From positions 1 through 45,155 of the forward strand of contig JACNKX010000085.1 in the NCBI GenBank assembly GCA_014381825.1: 45,155 nucleotides of DNA. The letters are read 5' to 3'. The translations under genes were made by a program, and so were the position numbers. The notes under the pieces are model-generated. The model made no database searches. It saw nothing but the letters and a program-made list of their open reading frames with translations, and had not been told where the DNA came from. This stretch comes from Planctomycetota bacterium. Its GTDB lineage: Bacteria > Planctomycetota > Planctomycetia > Pirellulales > Pirellulaceae. This document shows, piece after piece, positions 39,721 to 45,155 of the stretch. Each line of letters begins with the position of its first letter. The stretch's first letter is position 1.

Positions 39721-41823
39721 TCAGTGATTCGTGAGAAATTCCTTCGAGTTTAGCAATCCCCAAACGAAATCCTCAACCGCCGCTCGATCCACTCGATTTT
39801 CTTCGGATTCAAGCCTATCGCGCCAGTAGCCAAGTTCGTCATCGCTTGGGAATCGGCTCATCGCAAGAACGTAAAACTCAACGATGATTTTCCGCGTGTT
39901 AGCGCCGGATCGGATGAGCTGATTGAGCTTCCCTTCCTTGTCTCGCAACCGTCGATTCAGCAGCGGTCCATTCAACAGATGCAATTTGGTCGTTAAACCA
40001 ACGGTCGATGATTCACTCGTCTCGCACGAGTCGACGCGGTCGCATCGTCCGAGTAGCTCCAATGCTTCCGATTCGGGAGGTGTAAATAACGTGATCGCTC
40101 GTGTACCTAGAGGTTGGTTGCCATACGATTCGGCGATACCCGTTACATCGGCGATTGCGTCGGCGAGGACTTCGGCCTCTAAGCCTGTTGAGAAGGCATG
40201 CGAATAGAACTGATGGTCGCCGGCGTTATCGCCGGTAGCGCGACTACTGCGTGCGTAAGCGGCAGAAGTCACTATCGTTCGGATCGTTTGCCGGATTGAA
40301 TAGCCGTTGGCGACAAACTCGCTGGCAAGTCGATCTAGTAGTTCTGGATGTGTTGCCGGATTTGTAGCACGCAAATCGTCGGTCGGCTCGACGAGCCCTC
40401 GCCCCATCAACGCCTTCCAAATTCGATTGACCATCGCACGAGCGAAGTAGGGGTTGGAATCTGACGTGAGCCACGCCGCGAGAGCGCGACGAGCGTCAGG
40501 CTCCTCCGAAAGAAATCGCGTACCGGGAATTCGAGCCACGGCTAGATCGCCAGTGACCGGATGAATCACTGCTCCGCTGGTTGTATATCGCACTCGTCGA
40601 CCGCGCTCAACACGCGCGAAGATCGCTGCCAATCCGTGATAGTCATCTTGCGTCCAGCGGTCGAGCGGGTGGTTATGGCAATTCGCACAACTCAATCGCA
40701 CGCCCATCAGCAGCTCACTCGCGTACTCCGCTTGGGCTCTCGCATCGCCGCCAACAAGATAAAAATTCGCTGGTCCAACATTGTGCGTGTCGCCTTCGGC
40801 CAACAATAAGTCGGTGGCGATCTGGTCCCAACCAATATCCTCCTCCAGCTGTTGCCGCAACCAGCCGTGAAACGCCTTCGTCGCAGGGAGATTAGTAGGC
40901 TGTGGACGAATACGAAGCAACTTGCTTAGCCGGTACGTCCAGTACTCGACAAACTCGTGCGAATCGAGCAGTTGATCGACGAGTCTGACGAACTTTCCCG
41001 GATCGCGGCTCAAAAAATAGGGAGAGATCGTGTCCGCTCGCGGCAGTCGTCCGGTCAGATGAAGCGAAACGCGACGGAGCAACGTTGTATCGTCCGCGGA
41101 GTCCGACGGCGAAAGATGCAGCGCCTTCAAAGTGCTGATGATTTCTTCGTCTACCCAGTCATGTTGCGACGCTTCGCTGCGTTCAATAGGCGCATCAGTC
41201 AGCGGTGCAGTCACTTGCACGGATTGGACATCCGTGAGAAAGCGGACCAAGACATGGTGCCGTCCGCGACGTAATAGTTTAAGCAGACCCGCATCGCTTG
41301 CCTCGACCGCAGCTGGGTCAGACGAAGTGAAAACGGAAAGATCTGTCACGTCTTGCTTCCTGTTATCGTCAAATGTGGCCGTTACTCGCAACTGGACTTC
41401 GTCGTTCAACATGACTAACGAATTGCGAGGCTCGATCTCTATCTCGACGAGTCGTCGCGAACGGGCGCGACCGGCGCCGCCTTCGATCCAGCGGGAAAGC
41501 ATTGCTGCTTCGGGGCCATCGTAATCAAAGCGAGTTCCACCCTCGTGAGCTAACTGCTCGGTGGGCTTTGCGATGACGAGACTTGTGTCTGGAGATTTCG
41601 GGTTAATCCGGCGGCCTTCGAGTCGATGAACGATCTCGTCAAAGTCCCACGCCGGATCGCCACCAAACAACGAAAGCTTGAACCCTCCGCGCCCAGCGGC
41701 CGAGCCGTGGCACGATGCCGCGTTACAACCGGCTTTCGTCAGAATCGGCACGATCTCGGTATCGAAGTCGACTGGTGCCGCTTCAACTACTAAGAGAGTC
41801 ATCATCACGGTAATAAAGTTCAT
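39721..41823 (-). CDS. DUF1549/DUF1553 cytochrome-type protein (planctomycete PSD family)
   Basis: This protein of about 700 residues is exported (MNFITVMMTLLVVEA). It starts with a PSCyt1-like haem region in which C33, C38 and H39 form CNAASCH, the CX4CH variant. A bacterial Ig-like region follows (RNSLVMLNDEVQLRVTATF), then DUF1549, with a second possible haem motif CANCH (C379, C382, H383), and DUF1553 with RAMVNRIWKALMGRGLVEPTDD. These large proteins are almost confined to planctomycetes and relatives and normally sit next to DUF1501 genes, as here. The role is unknown; an electron-transfer link to the DUF1501 partner is inference. GAGG lies five bases before ATG 41823; GTG 41829 and ATG 41826 are alternatives. 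Confidence 0.92.
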   Translation of the reverse strand: MNFITVMMTLLVVEAAPVDFDTEIVPILTKAGCNAASCHGSAAGRGGFKLSLFGGDPAWDFDEIVHRLEGRRINPKSPDTSLVIAKPTEQLAHEGGTRFDYDGPEAAMLSRWIEGGAGRARSRRLVEIEIEPRNSLVMLNDEVQLRVTATFDDNRKQDVTDLSVFTSSDPAAVEASDAGLLKLLRRGRHHVLVRFLTDVQSVQVTAPLTDAPIERSEASQHDWVDEEIISTLKALHLSPSDSADDTTLLRRVSLHLTGRLPRADTISPYFLSRDPGKFVRLVDQLLDSHEFVEYWTYRLSKLLRIRPQPTNLPATKAFHGWLRQQLEEDIGWDQIATDLLLAEGDTHNVGPANFYLVGGDARAQAEYASELLMGVRLSCANCHNHPLDRWTQDDYHGLAAIFARVERGRRVRYTTSGAVIHPVTGDLAVARIPGTRFLSEEPDARRALAAWLTSDSNPYFARAMVNRIWKALMGRGLVEPTDDLRATNPATHPELLDRLASEFVANGYSIRQTIRTIVTSAAYARSSRATGDNAGDHQFYSHAFSTGLEAEVLADAIADVTGIAESYGNQPLGTRAITLFTPPESEALELLGRCDRVDSCETSESSTVGLTTKLHLLNGPLLNRRLRDKEGKLNQLIRSGANTRKIIVEFYVLAMSRFPSDDELGYWRDRLESEENRVDRAAVEDFVWGLLNSKEFLTNH

Positions 41824-41875
41824 CATCACCTCGCATTGCTCTATTGTGCCAAAAGTCGCTTCATGAGGCTACGAA

Positions 41876-41911
41876 AAACGCGGCCACGCCGAAATCCGAC
41901 GGGCCGCGTTT
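41876..41911 (-). terminator. Rho-independent terminator of the isomerase gene
   Basis: AAACGCGGCC and GGCCGCGTTT form a perfect 10-bp stem around a 16-base loop. On the minus strand the second arm runs into TTTTT, ending the isomerase transcript 27 bases after its stop. On the plus strand the T run is only three long, so it works mainly in the minus direction. Confidence 0.8.
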
Positions 41912-41937
41912 GATATATGTTTCTTGTTATCGCTTGA

Positions 41938-42933
<996 letters not shown>

Positions 42934-43094
42934 ACCGAACTCCTTGTATCGAGATTCCAACTAAATGACAGACAGGAAGAATAGCGATCTTGCACACTCC
43001 TACGCCCGCGTCGGCGCAAGTCGAACCATACATTCTGGCGATTGAAATACGGTGCCGCAACCAGTGCTGCGCCGCTCGGCGTAAGTAATCAGCG

Positions 43095-43122
43095 GTACGA
43101 TGCCCTCGGAAGGCCATCGTAC
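43095..43122. repeat. Palindromic hairpin downstream of the RAYT gene
   Basis: GTACGATG (43095-43102) and CATCGTAC (43115-43122) form a perfect 8-bp stem with a 12-base loop, 74 bases past the transposase stop. REP-type hairpins often flank RAYT genes, so it may be a recognition or end structure, or simply a terminator without a T run. Confidence 0.45.
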
Positions 43123-43195
43123 GAAGCAAACCGTGTGATTACCACGGCTTCGGTCGTCCAGCGGCTCAGTAAATTGACGCCAACGGAGCCGGAGT

Positions 43196-43921
43196 TTACG
43201 ACGGATCGACGTAAAGGGGGCAGGCGTCTTTGTTGGTTTCTTTGGCTTGCGGTCGTACTCGTTGTCGGCCACGCGGACGTATGGTTGATTCCAGATTAAG
43301 TCGACCGGCAGTTGATTTCACCCATGCTTCATCTCCTAGCGGGCGGCCTCGTTGGGCGGACAATCGAACTGCGTCCAGTTCCCTCTTCGTGAGCGGCTGG
43401 TTGACTCGTTTCACCCACTTCGGCAACCTTGCAATGGGCCATGGAGATAACAGTTTCGGATCTGGCTCGGGTGTTTGAAGCCATCGCCAGAGCGATCCCC
43501 AACGCCAATCTTGGGCACGTTTCACCAACTCGGCACGCAATGCATTTTGTTCCACGTAGCGACAAACGACGATAAAGTGGCTATCGTCCTGAATAGGAAA
43601 GCTCTTGTAACGTTGCTGGTAAACATGTCCCAGTCCGCTGGTGTGGTAGTGCGCGTGATACCGCATGGTGTGAGTGCCACCAATCCAACCCATAAACCGA
43701 CTCATCTCGCCATCCATCAAAGGACGCAGAACTAAATGATAGTGATTGGACATCAGTTGATAGCTGAACAGTTCAATCTCGTAACGCTGTAAACCCTCAT
43801 GCAAGATTTGTTCAAACGCGACGAAGTCAGCTTCTTTGCGGAAAATGTCCGCTCTGAGGTTACCGCGATTGAGGGCGTGATACAGTCCACCAGCTTCATC
43901 GGCGCGGGGTGGTCGAGGCAT
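43196..43921 (-). mobile_element. REP-associated tyrosine transposase (RAYT, IS200-like Y1 family)
   Basis: This 241-residue protein starts at ATG 43921 with CAGGAG nine bases upstream. The HUH motif is HYHLVL (in LMSNHYHLVLRP). The catalytic tyrosine is expected in YVEQNALRAELV, and the N-terminal MPRPPRADEAGGLYHALNRGN is typical of the RAYT branch. RAYTs cut and join single-stranded DNA at REP hairpins and are usually domesticated, single-copy genes rather than parts of a moving IS. No target-site ends are evident. A hairpin lies downstream and a GACCCC/GGGGTC repeat upstream. The inverted-repeat element at 2964-3117 is a candidate substrate, but nothing shows a direct link. Confidence 0.88.
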
Positions 43922-43987
43922 TTGATTTGACTCCTGGGAACACAAATCATAAATCTACCACAACCGAATCGTCAATCAAAGACGCCT

Positions 43988-44038
43988 GACCCCTTTGAGT
44001 TATCCTACCCCTTATTGCCCTGTCCAGTTATTGGGGTC
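43988..44038. repeat. Short inverted repeat upstream of the RAYT gene
   Basis: GACCCC (43988-43993) and GGGGTC (44033-44038) flank a 39-base A/T-rich spacer, just before the end of the neighbouring gene. It resembles flanking sequence of RAYT or REP loci but is too short to be certain. Confidence 0.3.
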
Positions 44039-44042
44039 CACT

Positions 44043-44615
44043 TCAGACCCGCTTCTTTTTCTTCTCTGGGGTGAGCAGGCGTCCTCGACATTCATCAAAC
44101 AAAATAGTCGCTCCCAACACGCACTCAGTCAATATCATGACCAACCCAACAGCAAGAACGCCGTCACCCAAGCTGTTTGGAATCGTACATGCAATTGAGA
44201 TTATCAATGGCGTAATCATTAACACTACCAAGCCAACTGCAAGACTTACTCTAGATTGGCGATAAAACGTTGCCCAAATTCCAATCAAGAATAACGCTGG
44301 AACGACCACAAAGTCGACAAAGAACCCCTTCCAATAGAACCAAGGAAACGGCGTTGGCGAGACGCTAATTGAGCCCATTTTAGGAATGTAGATTACTCGA
44401 AGTTCCAATTTGTACGTTAGTGGCCAACCGTAAGATCGATATTCATTCTCCATGTCCAATGTCATGGACCCGCCTCCCGGTAATCGCTCTATGCGCGGAA
44501 TCAGAAACGCGCGATATCCAAAACAAATGACGGCATACATTGCAATTACCGTCACGAGGACTCGAGACACTCGTTGTGAAAAGCTAGGGTTGGCTCGCAT
44601 TGAAATGCTGGTCAT
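44043..44615 (-). CDS. Membrane protein of unknown function
   Basis: This 190-residue protein has about four hydrophobic segments: VLVTVIAMYAVICFGYRAFL, FFVDFVVVPALFLIGIWATF, LAVGLVVLMITPLIISIACT and GVLAVGLVMILTECVLGATI. It ends in a basic tail (LLTPEKKKKRV). It belongs to no family I recognise. The loop between the first two segments (about 50 residues) is predicted to face outside. ATG 44615 overlaps the stop of the upstream gene in ATGA, so the two are translationally coupled. This pair is visibly richer in A/T than the rest of the window and sits beside the transposase gene, hinting at acquired or accessory DNA. Confidence 0.65.
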   Translation of the reverse strand: MTSISMRANPSFSQRVSRVLVTVIAMYAVICFGYRAFLIPRIERLPGGGSMTLDMENEYRSYGWPLTYKLELRVIYIPKMGSISVSPTPFPWFYWKGFFVDFVVVPALFLIGIWATFYRQSRVSLAVGLVVLMITPLIISIACTIPNSLGDGVLAVGLVMILTECVLGATILFDECRGRLLTPEKKKKRV

Positions 44616-45155
44616 TTGGTTGATGAGCCAGGAGTGAATTGAAACTTAGGCGCGTGAGTGACGGGATCAAGCCACAACTTGAAGCTTTGTGTTAACGTGG
44701 CTTTAACGTTACCGTTAGTATCAAGTATAGAGATCTTTTGGTTCACGGTCATAGCTGTAATAAACGTGTGCTGCGGGCTGAGGTACTGGTTAAAGTGCGG
44801 CATGTCGAGGATTATCATTCGCGTGTCGCAAGGTTGATGAGGAACTGGATCAGGAATCTTTTCCCAAAGAAAGTTCGCTGTGTTGTCCGCGGAAGCGATA
44901 GGTCCTAGTGTCTGGGTCTTGGAGCTTGGTTGCTCTAACTCTATGTCTTCGTACGTAACCCACTTGCTCGTGGCAGGGTCCCAGATATGCATAATGCGAT
45001 CGTACTCATGGTGAACAACAGTGCAATCTCCGCAAACGTCTGCTGTGTTCACTATCAAGGCTGAAATTACCCCGTATTCGCCAGGCTGAAAGACGACTCC
45101 ATTTGGGCCCGTAAACGGTTTTGTGTTGGTATTAAAGACAGGCGTTCCCGTTGCT
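44612..45155 (-). CDS. C-terminal part of an unknown protein, cut by the window edge
   Basis: The reading frame is open from the window edge to a TGA at 44612; 180 residues are visible, and the start lies beyond 45155. An internal TTG at 45058 is not a likely start because coding character continues upstream (PVFNTNTKPFTGPNGVVF, QPGEYGVIS). The visible part includes VCGDCTVVHHEYDRIMHIWD, with paired cysteines and histidines, and PHFNQYLSPQHTFITAM, with beta-strand-like alternation. No family is recognised. The ATGA overlap with the downstream membrane protein gene suggests the two act together. Confidence 0.6.
   Translation of the reverse strand, partial: ATGTPVFNTNTKPFTGPNGVVFQPGEYGVISALIVNTADVCGDCTVVHHEYDRIMHIWDPATSKWVTYEDIELEQPSSKTQTLGPIASADNTANFLWEKIPDPVPHQPCDTRMIILDMPHFNQYLSPQHTFITAMTVNQKISILDTNGNVKATLTQSFKLWLDPVTHAPKFQFTPGSSTK

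Overview
The window looks like a chromosomal segment of a planctomycete, probably Pirellulales (Rhodopirellula/Blastopirellula-like). The grounds are the gene content: two DUF1501 proteins beside a DUF1549/DUF1553 cytochrome-type protein, a protein with the planctomycete-style N-terminal motif LESRQLLA, FG-GAP and RTX-like secreted proteins, several sugar phosphate isomerase/epimerase and Gfo/Idh/MocA genes, a short GspE/PilB ATPase, and very large secreted proteins of unknown function. No rRNA, tRNA or CRISPR array was seen.

Layout. 14-2814 (-): a frameshifted RTX-type gene and two genes that together carry three copies of an unrecognised module. 2964-3434: a dispersed-type inverted-repeat element abutting the remnant of a cytochrome gene. 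3530-6795 (-): a Na+/H+ antiporter with a histidine-rich loop, then leucyl aminopeptidase. 6994-11780 (+): DUF1499-MsrB fusion, SRPBCC-epimerase fusion, ferrochelatase, a selenocysteine ArsC-like redox protein read through an in-frame TGA, and a TIM-barrel isomerase. 11823-15857 (-): a kinase with altered catalytic motifs and a two-module alpha/beta hydrolase. 16188-22565 (+): one 2125-residue exported protein. 22676-28675 (-): a DNA adenine methyltransferase lacking the usual N-terminal part, translationally coupled to an MMPL exporter, and an S41 peptidase. 29204-30840 (+): STAS protein coupled to a GspE-type ATPase. 30887-33587 (-): FG-GAP protein, hotdog thioesterase and a Gfo-like oxidoreductase. 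33891-36910 (+): tandem GGDEF protein and MscS channel, separated by two terminator-like hairpins. 36951-42933 (-): the cytochrome/DUF1501/DUF1501 cluster and a second isomerase. 43196-45155 (-): an IS200/REP-type (RAYT) transposase and a more A/T-rich coupled pair of unknown genes, the last cut by the window edge.

The strongest unusual signal is the selenoprotein at 10590-10937. An in-frame TGA lies at the redox-active position of a UxxC motif, a clear Shine-Dalgarno sits ahead of the ATG, and a SECIS-like hairpin follows the TGA. Other points worth checking are the 8-G frameshift in the RTX gene, the triplicated unknown module, the His-rich NhaA loop, the giant protein, the likely pseudokinase, the coupled MMPL/methyltransferase pair, and an attenuator-like leader before mscS.
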